A stretch of DNA of 64,000 nucleotides from Ligustrum vulgare (taxonomy: Eukaryota; Streptophyta; Magnoliopsida; Lamiales; Oleaceae). Below the pieces are notes generated by a model. The model was not told where the DNA came from and made no database searches. It worked only from the letters and a program-made list of their open reading frames with translations. Shown here piece by piece: positions 20,741 through 33,471 of the stretch. Within the stretch, counting starts at the first letter, position 1. Each line of letters opens with the position of its first letter. Where the stretch lies: positions 28,555,932-28,619,931 of the forward strand of contig OY743183.1 of NCBI GenBank assembly GCA_963555705.1, written 5' to 3'. The position numbers were made by a program, and so were the translations under genes.

Positions 20741-20915
20741 ATTAATTAATCTAGTTGTAAAGTCCAGCCCAACTAATTGGGCCGGTACATTAATTCTAAC
20801 AAGTCTAACCTTAGTAACAATAGGGCTATTAACGGGTCTTGATTAATTAATCATATTAATGAATCTAATTGTAAAGTTCAACCAAACTAATTGGGCTTGT
20901 ATATTAATTCTAACA
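20741..20915 (-). repeat. Two consecutive C1-family LTR tails
   Basis: LTR-end sequence GTAAAGTCCAGCCCAACTAA...ATTCTAACA ends at 20801. A second, independent copy of the LTR end starts at about 20805 and finishes at 20915. The second one abuts the polypurine tract. This suggests unequal recombination or one LTR inserted beside another. Confidence 0.65.
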
Positions 20916-20929
20916 ATCTCCCACTTGGA
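20916..20929 (-). other. Polypurine tract of C1
   Basis: On the minus strand TCCAAGTGGGAGAT precedes TGTTAG, a form very common in plant copia elements. Confidence 0.8.
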
Positions 20930-21999
20930 CAAGATTCAATTCTAGATACTCAATTCTCGTCTTTTGTGTGTGACCCATTAGGTTCTATTCATGATGGCAA
21001 ATGTTGACCAAGATTGATTAATTGACGTCACCATCTAAGATTGACATATAGCAATGTGTCAAGGAAATCCATGCAAAAAGAAAAGTCATGTGCCATGACA
21101 AGACCTGTTTATGTGCGGTTATCGTAGAAATATAATCTTTTCATCAATATAACCCAATTGATTAATAGATATGGATAGCTTCAATCTCATTTCAACCAAT
21201 TATGTTATTCATTCTTCTTTTACTTGTTATGACTGAAAACACATTTTCAACTCATAACTTTACCCCGGTCGAGGAGTTTACATCAACTTAAGTGGACAAA
21301 ATACAGGTTATAATCTCCTACTATTCAGGAGTGGCGAATCCTCATGTTGAACATACACAACCTTCAAATGACTCTTACTATACCCGTACGACGTTATCCT
21401 GATGACTCCCTCTCAATAGCCAACATCAATGCTCTCCAAATCATAGTAATCCTCACATAAGATTCTATGATGTCCACAAGTCAAATGACCAAATTCACAA
21501 CCAAACATTAGAGATTCACCACTGACGCTTGGACAGTTATCCACGTGGAATCACTAGACGGGTCATTCAATGCTTTGTTCATCTAAGAACGCATCCACGT
21601 GTTCATTCAAATGTCCCTCTACATTCTAACTTGTAAGATAAGCTACTTTCTTCGTAAGAAAGAAAATCAATACATGCTAGTCTAACTGCAACAACAATAT
21701 CTGTATCATATTGTTACTTCGCCTAGAGACAATTTTAGAATAAGTAATTAAATACTTGTATCTCACAGTCACAACACATTGTGACTTACAAGTTAATTAA
21801 ACTTACTCTACGAACTCTATTATTTAAGTGATGAGTTAAACTCAGTGTATTAATAGATCTGCCTTTATTTAAACAATGATAATATGTGTTAAGCTATCTC
21901 AACAATTGGATTTAGAGCATAACATTGACATACTTCCACTAAATCCAATAATTTATGTACCCCATGAGTTTATATGACAATCACATTCCTTTTGGAATA

Positions 22000-24385
22000 G
22001 CGGTTTTACAGATGGATCTTTTGTATGTGACGCTTCACATATTCAACTTTCATAAGGTTAGTGGGAATGAATTCTATTTTTCTACAATCTTCGAATGAGA
22101 TAGTAGCACCTTAACTACATACTCAGATCATCGATGAGACCCAGTTCACTCGCTTGCACAATGACTCCATTGTCGTCACAGTACTCATTACTGGAGTTAC
22201 AATGTTAGGAACACTTATAGTTCACTAATGAACATAACGGTCGATATTACTTCTTAAGCATCTATGTATTTGGCATCGGTTGTAGAGCTTAGTAGTCTCC
22301 TTTGTTTGAACCATTTAAAACTGACTACACCACTACTATGAGTTAATTTACAATTAGACTGAATACTTTCTTCATCCTTTCTTGGATTAAAGGATGGTAT
22401 CTCTTTACCAAAAGACTGTAAGTCTACATTTCTCCTTATATTTATTATATTTTTATTGATTCTCAAGTACTTAAAAATACAATAGGTGTTGTACATAGTG
22501 TCGCGTTTAAGAAGATCTTGTTGTCAAACAATTAAATATCTTCTCTGTATCATTCTTTCTCAATATGTGTTAAAAACACCATTTTGAGAAGATTAACCCC
22601 AAGACTTTTTGGATAGAATCCTACATTGATTTCATTCATACTAACCTCATTAGCATTTTATCAATGTATATGGATTGAGAAATCAAAACAATCTTCCAGA
22701 TCTATCTCTATAGATTCTGGTTCTCAAAGTGAAGGTCTTATTTCTCATCCATCATGGAGAAATTATAAATAATTGCACTTCCACTTTCAGGGTTAAAAAT
22801 TCAACTTCTGATCAATAATATGTTATCTACATATAATATCAGAAATATTGAACATTCTCACGAACCTTTTATATTACACACGTGATTCATCTTTAATTTT
22901 TGATAAAATCAAATATTTCGATTATCTCATCAAAATTAAAATCAAAATCTAGCTTCATGAGGCTTACTTTAATCCATAATTAGATCTTTGTAACTAGTGT
23001 ACTATAGTTGAATATTTAATGATTCAAAACATTCGGATTGTGTCATACACAAATCCCTTATCAAGACTCCCATCAAGGAATACAGTTTTGACATCCATTT
23101 CTTTAAATTTCATAATCACAGTATGTTGCTACTGCAAGTAGAATCCAAATTGATTCAGAGTAAACGCATATACAGCCTATGGGTTTTGGCCATTTCTGGT
23201 AGATCAAACAAGTTCCAAAACTTGTTTTCATCTTAGATTCCATGGCTTCCTGTCATCTCATTTAGTCAACATTTGACTTAGCTTATATGTAAATATATAA
23301 GCTAATTATCCTTGAGGACTAATACAATATTAGAAATCACAGATGTGAAACTCAATGGAGTATACATGATCTCAATATCTTTACATGGAGCTAGAGCACT
23401 CTCAGTCATCACTACGTCCTGTGTAGTGTGCACGTTTCAAACATTGATTTGTGTACCATCCAATGCAAGCTCAGATTCTAGCTTAAATAATCGATTAAAT
23501 ATATATGTGATATAATGAACTATTTCATGCTCTACTTTTACTCTCACTGCCTTCTTTTAGATGAACTATTTCTCCAAGATATTGACAAAATTCGATTATC
23601 ATGGAACACGAAAAACTGTGTAACATAAAGTGTTCTCTGTAAAGCTCCAAAATTATTTTGGAGATTTTGCATGGCTTCATCAATGATTGCATAAATTACA
23701 ATCTTTCTCTTTCAGATACGTCATTGTGTCGAGGTGTATGCGAAAGAGTTATCTATACGAAAACTATGTTCTCATAACATAATCTTGAAGTGAATTACTT
23801 TAAAATATTCTTCACTTTGATCAAATCTATGTGCTTAGAATATTTTTCTCATTTTAACCTTCTAATTTATATCTGTATTATTTGAACTTTTCAAACTCCC
23901 AGAATTAAACTTCATTATAAATAACAATGGCTGTCAAGGTTATCTAATGATTAAAGACCACTCTAACATATGCCCACTTACATTCGAATGTAACAGTCTC
24001 AGTGGATCAACCATCCAACTTTTCCTTTTTCCAAGAAAATTGACTTGTCAATTTACCTCCAATTTTCTAAGTAATCGAAGTGTCATTCTTTATAAGAACT
24101 GTAATTGACAATTTTTCTAATTTCAAACTGAATGAGAAAGTAAACATAGATGAAAGCTTCTTAAGCTGTTCAAGCAACATTTGCATTATTACCTACATAT
24201 AGGCCTCTTACCCTTTTCACAATTTTCTTCTTTTAGCCATTGTATATTATTAGAATTCAATACTCGACTGACCGAAGATGTAGATTAATTAACCTATATC
24301 GAATAGAAAACTGAAGTAGAAGATTCACCAAACTTCTTACTCTTCAGTTCGGTTAAGGAAGCCTTGAATTTTTAATTTAGTGTCC
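22000..24385 (-). pseudogene. C1 pol remnant (RT and RNase H)
   Basis: Many stops and frame changes, but landmarks remain in order on the minus strand: MDVKTVFLDG near 23095, ILYVDNILLI (degenerate YVDD box) near 22840, RNase H with SSTTDAKYIDA at 22254-22300, and a CDNNGAI-like trace just below. Non-functional. The 5' part continues beyond A1 at 32758. Confidence 0.8.
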
Positions 24386-25832
24386 TGTTCGCTCTCCGCA
24401 AGTGCACGGGTCGCGCAAGTAATAAAGTGGATTTTAAGTCCAAATATCGTTCCCACAGAGATTGTTTTAAATCGTATTTTCAGATTACTACCTTAACCGG
24501 AACAAGAAGATTTAGAATTTGGAAATCTTGATTTTGAAAACTAAAATAAAGATTAAACTAAAAAATTGACAAATTTGATTTTAAACGAATGAAAATAAAT
24601 GCGTTAGAATTATGAATCCACATTAATCATATCAACCATGTATTTGACTTAAACATTTAATAACAAGGTATGAGTATTGAAAATCCGTGTTCCTATAATC
24701 CGTGTTCCTATATTTATTCATGTCCCCTTTCGAGCGATGCATAAACACATTTTCCTACAAGAGACGAGCCTATATTTCTATGACCAATCCAAACATGTAG
24801 AAAAGCATTAACGAATTATGAACACTTTTAAAGATAACACGAAGCATAAGGGTATATTTCTATCCCTTATCGGACTTCGCGGCAATTAATCAAGGTCTAA
24901 TAGATTCCTGCTCTTTCGAACATAGAACTCTATCACAATCATCAATAATTATGCGTCCACAATCATAGATGAGAATAAAAACGTAATTAATTGCATCAAT
25001 CTCATAAATTGCATAATATAAATATACCGTCAAAACATGGAATCAATAAATTAAAGCTTCATCATAATTCTAACAATTAAAACCTAGCCTAAATACATGA
25101 TTGAAAATAAATCACAAGAAGTATGAAAAGATATCACCCTATTCATCTCCTTGATTCTTGTTCTTCAATCTTGAATTTAACCTCCTATGGATCCCTCGGC
25201 AGTTTGACAGCGTTTTGACATGAATTTCACAAGTTGGGAACCCCTAATTTCGTGCCTTAGGTCTGGTATTTATAGATTTCCCCGAGAATTAGGTTAATGG
25301 AGGAGAAAACCGATGAATTCCGCGCAAAAAGCCCAGCTGCGGCCCAGTCGGGACTACCGGGTGGCCGCATGGTTCAAAAATGCGCGATCGCATGACTCTG
25401 CAGGTAAACTTCAGTAGCTGAATTTTTTGATCCTGCGACCGCACGGTTATAGCACCGTGTGACCGCACTGTATTACGGTTTAAGGCAATTTCTGACTTTT
25501 AAATGTTACAAGTTGGTCCCTATCTTTTAATTGCACAACAAGTCCTCCAACTTCTGATTGTTGCAATTTAGCCCCTGAACTTCTGATTTCTTCCAAATTC
25601 GATTTTTTCTTCAAATTAGCTATTTGATTGACTGCATCAATTCTTGATTTGATCACTTTAACACTTTTTACATCCAATTGCTCAATTTTAGCTTCAATTC
25701 CTTTGTTTTCTCGACTTTGGGATTATTTCTGAAATGTAAACAAATAATACAAAATAAATAGCAAATATTCTAAAACAAACATATAAAATCCTACTTTTAG
25801 GATAGAAATAAGTGTATAAAATACACTTATCA
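24386..25832 (-). repeat. 3' LTR of A1
   Basis: 1447 bp. It is longer than its partner by a tandem copy of a 17-base unit (AATCCGTGTTCCTATA-like, near 24682) and by about 22 bases in the palindromic module near 25435-25475. Confidence 0.92.
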
Positions 25833-25846
25833 ACACCCCCAAACTA
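25833..25846 (-). other. Polypurine tract of A1
   Basis: Minus-strand TAGTTTGGGGGTGT lies next to the LTR. Near copies of this tract occur inside the element at about 26719-26733 and 27125-27140. Confidence 0.8.
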
Positions 25847-28619
25847 GAACTATTGTTTGTCCTCGAACAAAATAAAACTAAACTATAAATGTAAAACGGA
25901 AAATTAAATAAAAACTATGTTTTTTCTTTTGTCAACTTATTTACCCTGCGCTTCAACAATCCAAATTGACGATTCACTTTAGACAAAGAAATATGAACAA
26001 CATAAAATATTTTCATTCATCCGATGCTCATCTTCATTGTGTGTGTGTGTGAATAGCCAAAATCAGATGCAAACTTATGCAAAAATAAATTTGACAATGT
26101 GTGACTTTTTATGCAAGAGTAAGCCCGAATCCCGTGTGGTCAACAATGATTTTCTTTTGATTTTCCTTACACTCTCATGGATGATCACAACCTTACTACT
26201 TTTCTCTCATATCCCGAGGTCTTCCCTAATGATGTGGTTTCTAAACATGTATACATTGCATTTTTCCCCACAAGGCAGTTAGGAGTAGACAAGTATGCAC
26301 GACAGACCAAGAATAATTAACAAAGTGTTAGGAATTTCAATCAACAAAGCTTATACCATTTTATTTATTTATTTTTATTTTTTATTTTCATATCGACGAC
26401 TTTTTCTTTTAATGTCCTTGTCTTTTACCATCTTTGTGCAATACTTTTCATACTTACTTTCTATATGACCCCTGTAGCGAGCTTTAGGTCGGCAACTCCC
26501 AACTCAGTTGAGCTTAGGGTACCAGGTTCAGAGAACCCCTCAGACTTACTTGCTCGAGTCAAAAATGCATTTGAAGAGTAGAATAAGACCTTCAGCATTT
26601 TTCTGTTTTTATGCTGGTTATTATGATTTATACCCGTTGATCGAAATCCCTTACACTAAAGATGTACAATTAAAAACTCCAAATCTTAAATCCATCAATG
26701 CATACTCATACTAACCTTCCCACCCCCAAACTGTTTCTTCTTGAGCAGTTTGGTTCTACATTTCAGGTCGGGATCTAATTACTTAAGGTTTAGGATTTTT
26801 CAATCAATTCTATATTCAAAGTGCACAAGTTTACCCCACAAGTATCAAGCATCCCCCTACATAAGTTTTTATTTGAAATGGCTATGTGCTCAAGTTTGAT
26901 AAAGTCTCACATGGATGAATGTTAAGAAAAATTTAGTTCGCATATTGTCCAATTTTCTAACTAAAGAACAAAAGTCAATTCAAATCATGTCATAAGCAAT
27001 AAATAAGTCAACAAAAATTTTCAAATTTTTCACTTTTTATGATTTTTTCACATTTTTCAATTTTTTTGAATTTTCTACCCAAAATCGAATGAATGTGTAT
27101 ATGAAAGCACATGAATGAGATTCCCACCCCCAAACTAGAATCATACATTGTCCTCAATGTATTCAAAATAAATAAAGAAAATAAACAAAAACAAAAACAA
27201 AAAAAATAACAAAGAGGGTTAATGTACTTCCCGGGTTTGCAGAGTTGATGTTCCCATTTTCGAAGCTTTGACTTGAATGTTTTGTTGGATGAAATGACCA
27301 TTTACTTCCTTTTTCATGTTCGGCTTGAAGTGTCCCATGATGACATGTTCCTTGCAAATAAATATTAATGATCATTAGAAGCATAATTATCACATAGGAA
27401 CTAAAGAAAATCAACACAACACACCCAAACTATGACTTAGAAAAATTTTGAAATTTTTGAAAAGTGGTGGACCATTGATTTTCAACCCTTGACATCGCCT
27501 CGAAAAAGTGAAAACTTTCTGAGACATGTCCCGGGCATATGAAAGTACATAACTCGGTCTACAACATATCAAAAATTCAGTAAGTTTGAAGTTCATTTGG
27601 GTCATGAAAAGATGTGACAAAGTAGGTGCAGTGAAGCTGAAAACAGGTGCACTGGTGTAGTGGTGCCTGCAATGGCCTTGCAATGAGGTGCCATGTAGTG
27701 CAATGATGTTTAAGTGGAGTTTCATGCTTTAAACCAGTTGAAACAATAAATGGATGATGCACAAATGATGTATAACATGTAATGAAGGTGATCATCCAAA
27801 AAGAATTGCGAAAACTCAACAAAACACTCATTGTGACATTTTATCGAGCACCTAGCATGCATATAAAGAAATCAATGAAAATCATAGAGTTGGAGACTTG
27901 AATTAAGCCAAAATTTTGTGCCTAATAAACATAATTCAATATCTCCAAGTTCTAGCCAAAGTCCATCACCATCAATTCACAATATCAATTTTCACAAAGA
28001 ATTTGAAGAACAAAAGAATTATGCACAATCATAGAAATTGGTGAAAAATTCTTACATTTTTAACGTTTTGGAGGCAATGCAACACATGAATTGAAGTTAA
28101 AATGATGTGCAAACTTAGGGGAGTAGTTGGGTATTCAATGTTGGGCGATTTGGGGGAGGAAAAACGGGTTTGAAGTAGTTAAAATGAAAGTTTTGGCATA
28201 ATATATACAATCTGCCGTTTCTGCCCAGAAAAGTACCGTGCGACCGCACGGTTGTAACACTGTGCAATTGCATGGTGTTAATGGACAGTGACTTGAATTT
28301 TTTCAAAATTTGAGTTTTGGACCCTGTTTTCGACCCCAAAATGCCTTCTAATGCTTGCAACTAACCTCCACGCTATATGCTCATGTCCTAAGCAAGGTGA
28401 TCAAGTGGAAGATTGTGATAAAAAGCTACAAAAAAAATAGAAAACAAATAAATCCTAAAGATGCTATAACATGCAAGGATAGGAGCAATGAAGTTTTCAA
28501 TGCCACTAACATGTCAAAATATGAATTCTAAGCATGCAAGTGATCCTAAAATACAGTGTGTAGCATTGAAACACTAATAAAGAAAATAGATAAAACAAAT
28601 AAAGAAAAAGGGTTTGAGA
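25847..28619 (-). other. A1 non-coding 3' internal region
   Basis: No open frame that resembles a protein. It holds two extra polypurine-like tracts and, at its far end, a palindrome plus TATA module. The block 26340-26740 resembles 45530-45910, which may be a fragment of a related element. Confidence 0.7.
28185..28252 (-). promoter_or_regulatory. LTR-like promoter module inside A1
   Basis: The 18-mer ACCGTGCGACCGCACGGT (28235-28252) is identical to the LTR module at 32374-32391. About 25 bases downstream on the minus strand comes TTGTATATATTATGCC. The order matches the LTR promoter, so it may be an internal promoter; activity is inferred only. Confidence 0.45.
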
Positions 28620-28620
28620 A

Positions 28621-28663
28621 GTTGGGTTGTCTCCCAACAAGCGCTTCATTTAAAGTCTAGAGC
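28621..28663 (-). other. AAGCGCTT plus hairpin motif after the A1 protease
   Basis: On the minus strand GACTTTAAATGAAGCGCTTG is followed by the small hairpin TTGGGAGACAACCCAA. A2 has the same arrangement at 53351-53398. Confidence 0.65.
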
Positions 28664-28684
28664 TAGACTTTTTGACAAACTTTC

Positions 28685-29746
28685 TCAAGGTGGCATGAAA
28701 CATGATGTTGAGGCCCTATCATTTGTCTTGACCCCATTCTCAACTTGTTCCCAAAGATGAAGATGTTGTGCCACTTCAATTCTTGAACAGTTTTCAAGTA
28801 GTGGATTTTGATTCACTAGTTGGACCATGTCAAATGTTACTTTCTCCTCCTCTACTCGAAGCATGACCTCCCCCTTTTCCACATCAACCAAGGCTCTAGC
28901 AGTAGCCAGAAAGGGTCGACCTAAAATCAATGGCACTTTACTATCTTCCTCCATATCTAGAATCACGAAGTCAGCAGGGAATATGAATTTGTCCACTTTA
29001 ACCAGCACATCCTCAATGACTCCGTATGGGTATCAAATTGAACGATCAGCTAACTGCAAGATGATTGTGCTTGGCTTTGGGTCCCCTAATCCTAGCTTCA
29101 TATAGACTGAAAGAGGCATCAAATTTATGCTTGCACCAAGGTCACATAAAACTTTGTTAAATATTAAGTCACTAATGATGCAAGGAATTGAAAAACTTCC
29201 TGGATTTCTCAACTTGGGTGGCAGCTTTTGTTGCAAAATGGCGCTACACTCTTCATTCAGTGACACCTCTTCAAGTTCCTCAAGTTTTCTCTTACTTGAC
29301 ATCATTTTTTTCAGGAACTTGGTATAGCCGGGGATTTGGGTAATGGCTTCTAGGAAAGGAATGTTAATGTGCAGCTTTCTGAGCATGTTGAGAAATTTAT
29401 TGAACTGCTGATCCTCCTTAGGCTTTTGTAATCTTTTCGGGAATGGAATAGGGGACTCATGAGGTTTAATTGTCAATTTTACCTCATTCTCCTCTTTCTT
29501 CTCAGCAGATTGTTTTTCAGGTGCCTCAACATGTTTTCCCTTTTCTTCATCTGGATTTTGCACATGAATTTCAGGCAATCTCACCCCACTACGTGTGGTA
29601 ATTGTATTTACTCCTTGTTTCTCTTTCCAACCTTTCAGTCTTTGGGAAAAAGGAGTGGGAGGTTCATAAACTTTGTCACATGGAGCAAAAGTGATTCTTC
29701 CTGGCACAAAATCTACCTCTCTTTCAACAGTTTTTATTGCCATCAC
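28685..29746 (-). pseudogene. A1 protease region
   Basis: Blocks FPKRLQKPKEDQQFNKFL, LHINIPFLEAITQIPGYTKF, the aspartic protease site CDLGASINLMPLSVY and VPLILGRPFLATARALVDV are all present and typical of Athila/Tat polyproteins. A TGA at 29033 splits it in frame at a position normally held by Lys or Arg. No RT follows. Confidence 0.85.
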
Positions 29747-31032
29747 TTGCTCCCTAGGATTAACCTCAGTGTTACCGGCAGTGTACCTGGGGCTCTGTTT
29801 GCTAAAGCCTGAGCTATCAGACCAACTTGGGCTTCCAAACTTTTGATTGAAGCTTGATGATTTCGCAGTGTAGTTTCAGTCATCCTCATGAACTGATCAG
29901 TTTTTGTCATGAACTGATTAGTGTTAGCCATAAATTGATTGGTCTGGCTCATGTACTGGTCAGTCTTCTCCATCAATTTCACAACCATCTCTTCAAGTTG
30001 AGGTTTCTTCTCCACTACCTGCTGTGGAGGGGCTTGCTGGCCAGTTCCATTTTGATTATCCCTCCATGAAAAGTTAGGGTGATTTCGCCAGCCAGGATTA
30101 TAAGTGTTGGAGTAAGGATTATTTTGGCGATATCCCCCTTGTATAAAGCTGACCTGCTTAGCTTGAGCTTCCAAAATTGGACAATCCAAGGTATTGTGAT
30201 TGACCCCACATTCCTCGCATCCAGTTACTAGACTTTTCACTGAATGGTTGGTTTGTATGAAATTCATCAAAGAGTCTATTTTAGCAGAAAATGCCGAAAC
30301 ATCATCCATTGCATAAAATCCTGCTGGTTTCTTTTGAATGGTCCTCTCAGACGCCCACATTGCGTTGGTATTGGCTATTCTTTCAAACAGTTCAAGTGCT
30401 CCATCCAGAGTTTGGGTAGTTATTGATCCATTTGATGACGAATCAACAAGATTCTTGTATTGAGGGAGCAAGCCAATGTAAAAGTACCTTACCTGCTCAT
30501 TTTTAGGTAATCCATGTTGAGGGCATTTCCTAAGCATGATTTTAAACCTATTCCATGCTTCATCAAATGACTCAGACTCTTGTTGTTGAAAAATTGTTAT
30601 CTCATGTCTGAGTTTAGAAACTTTGGCTGGGGGCATGAATTTTGTGCAAAATTTTTGGGCCAAGTCATTCCAGGTTGTTATACTTGCAGGAGGACGGGAG
30701 TCTAACCAATCTATTGCCCGATCTCATAAGGTGTATGGGAACAACCTAAGTCTTATGGCGTCATCTGGCACACCCTGATATTTAAAATGTTCACACATGT
30801 CTAAAAATTTAGACACATGTGGATGTGGGTTTTCATCGGGTTTGCCATAGAATTGATGTCCATTTTGAAACATATTTATCACATTGGTCTTTAATTGGAA
30901 GTTTGCAAGACCAAAAGGTGGATAAACTATGCTTGATTGGTTTTGGACAATTTGTGGGGTCATGAAATCTCCTACAAGTCTATTCCCCTCATCTTCTAGC
31001 TCAACTCCAGGTAAAGCCATATTGTTTGCCAT
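29743..31032 (-). pseudogene. A1 gag
   Basis: Starts MANNMALPGVELEDEGNR. The gag core shows KFLDMCEHFKYQGVPDDAIRLRLFPYTL, then TGA (30724-30726) in place of an Arg codon, then DRAIDWLDSRPPASITTWNDLA. Downstream are a C-x2-C knuckle-like GCEECGVNHNTLDCP and a repetitive QTNQFM/KTDQFM coiled-coil stretch. A one-base loss near 29774 shifts the frame into the protease. Confidence 0.85.
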
Positions 31033-31320
31033 TTGAATTTTTTTATTTTTCTGTTTATCTAGTTCCCTAAGTTCTCTTAATCTATGGTGTAAAGTACGTT
31101 CTATTTTCGGGTCAACTTCGAAAAGATTCTTTTTTTTTCGAACGTAACATACACAACTAAAAGAAAAAAAACGAAACTAGTAACTAAACTAAAATTAGAA
31201 TTTAAAGTCCTAAAATAAAATAAAAACAAGAACAAAAAATAAACAAGAATTAAATAAAAATAAAGCGGTAAAAAAAGGCCGAATTAGTGAAAGTAATCTA
31301 AGAATAAATTTAAAGAACAA

Positions 31321-31338
31321 TCCCTGGCAACGGTGCCA
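31321..31338 (-). other. Primer binding site of A1
   Basis: Minus-strand TGGCACCGTTGCCAGGGA lies six bases inside the 5' LTR. It differs by only two bases from TGGCGCCGTTGCCGGGGA, the tRNA-Asp site of Athila elements. Confidence 0.8.
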
Positions 31339-31344
31339 AAAACT

Positions 31345-32752
31345 TGTTCGCTCTCTGCAAGTGCACGGGTCGCGCAAGTAATAAAGTGGATTTTAAGTCC
31401 GAATATCGTTCCCACAGAGATTGTTTTAAATCGTATTTTTAGATTATTACCTTAACCGGAACAAGAAGATTTAGAATTTGGAAATCTTGATTTTGAAAAC
31501 TAAAATAAAGATTAAACTAAAAAATTGACAAATTTGATTTTAAACGAATGAAAATAAACGTGTTAGAATTATGAATCCACATTAATCATATCAACCATGT
31601 ATTTGACTTAAACATTTAATAACAAGGTATGAGTATTGAAAATCCGTGTTCCTATATTTATTTATGTCCCCTTTCGAGCGATGCATAAACACATTTTCCT
31701 ACAAGAGACGAGTCTATATTTCTATGACCAATCCGAACATGTAGAAAAGCATTAACGAATTATGAACACTTTTAAGGATAACACGAAGCATAAGGGTATA
31801 TTTCTATCCCTTATCGGACTTCGCGGAAATTAATCAAGGTCTAATAGATTCCTACTCTTTCGAACATAGAACTCTATCACAATCATCAATAACTATGCGT
31901 CCACAATCATAGATGAGAATAAAAACGTAATTAATTGCATCAATCTCATAAATTGCATAATATAAATATACCGTCAAAACATGGAATCAATAAATTAAAG
32001 CTTCATCATAATTCTAACAATTAAAACCTAGCCTAAATACATGATTGAAAATAAATCACAAGAAGTATGAAAAGATATCACCCTATTCATCTCCTTGATT
32101 CTTGTTCTTCAATCTTGAATTTAACCTCCTATGGATCCCTCGGCAGTTTGACAGCGTTTTGGCATGAATTTCACAAGTTGGGAACCCCTAATTTCGTGCC
32201 TTAGGTCTGGTATTTATAGATTTCCCCGAGAATTAGGTTAATGGAGGAGAAAACCGCTGAATTCCGTGCAAAAAGCCCAGCTGCGGCCCAGTCGGGACTA
32301 CCGTGCGGCCGCATGGTTCAAAAATGCGTGATCGCATGACTCTGCAGGTAAACTTCAGTCGCTGAATTTTTTGACCGTGCGACCGCACGGTACTACGGTT
32401 TAAGGCAATTTCTGACTTTTAAATGTTACAAGTTGGTCCCTATCTTTTAATTGCACAGCAAGTTCTCCAACTTCTGATTGTTGCAATTTAGCCTCTGAAC
32501 TTCTGATTTCTTCCAAATTCGATTTTTTCTTCAAATTAGCTATTTGATTGACTGCATCAATTCTTGATTTGCTCACTTTGACACTTTTTACATCCAATTG
32601 CTCAATTTTAGCTTCAATTCATTTGTTTTCTCGACTTTGGGATTATTTCTGAAATGTAAACAAATAACACAAAATAAATAGAAAATATTCTAAAACAAAC
32701 ATATAAAATCCTACTTTTAGGATAGAAATAAGTGTATAAAATACACTTATCA
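31345..32752 (-). repeat. 5' LTR of A1
   Basis: 1408 bp, TGTTCGCTC...CACTTATCA on the plus strand. The palindromic module is at 32300-32391, and a TATA-like CTATAAATACC lies downstream of it on the minus strand at 32209-32219. Confidence 0.92.
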
Positions 32753-32757
32753 TGTCC

Positions 32758-33471
32758 TATTATTGGTATGTTCGAGAAAAGTATTCTCGATCATATCGTG
32801 TTTGAGATCAATTCTCAAATTACGACACCAATACAAGGATTTCAGTCTAATTAATTTGTTTAGAATCAATGACAATATACAAATTCAAGTGATAACTCTA
32901 ATTTAAAACACATACAACAACAATAAATTAAAATAGAATCATGTATTATCATGCATAAATCAATTTAATAAGGTTTTTTATTAAATCGATTGCTCTCACT
33001 ATTTTACTAGAATTAATGACCATCAACATCAATCTCGTGGAAACCCTTTTGTTCTATTAGAAGCTTGAGTAACTCTACAAGCCTAATAAAACACCCAGGT
33101 AGATACTCTTATCAATCACATCTCCATGTGACTCCTAGATCATCAAGCTACAACTCTTTGTCGTACATATCTTATGTGTTTACTTGACCATGCCTCCAAA
33201 ATCTCATCTCCTTAAGTGACTCAACAAAAGATAGATTTCGGTTAAAGTCTACCCATGGTTCAAAAACATCTTATGTTTCGTAGTGATAAATACACATTCT
33301 CATTTGTAGCCTTAAGTGACTCAACAAGCCGACATCGAGGGTGAATTCTGGTTTATTCACTATAACAATGAAAGACACTTTGTATTAACCAATTAATACG
33401 AATTTAATAAATTGTTTCCAAAATTATATCCCTTTTGATTTACTCAATAAAAGATGTGGTTTTGGTTAAGT
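32758..33471 (-). pseudogene. C1 internal remnant between A1 and S1
   Basis: No readable protein. It shares a degenerate repeat (TTAAGTGACTCAACAAG...TATAACAATG at 33310-33370) with 37037-37100, on the other side of S1. Confidence 0.5.

Larger units (their letters stand above)
24386..32752 (-). mobile_element. Athila-like LTR element A1, gag-protease only
   Basis: 8367 bp with exact target duplications TGTCC (24381-24385 and 32753-32757). LTRs begin TGATAAGTGTATTTTATACAC on the minus strand. The primer site resembles the tRNA-Asp site of Athila elements. It encodes broken gag and protease, then 2.8 kb of non-coding DNA and no RT, RNase H or integrase. A2 has the same content, so this appears to be a non-autonomous family, not a one-off deletion. 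It is nested in C1. Confidence 0.92.
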
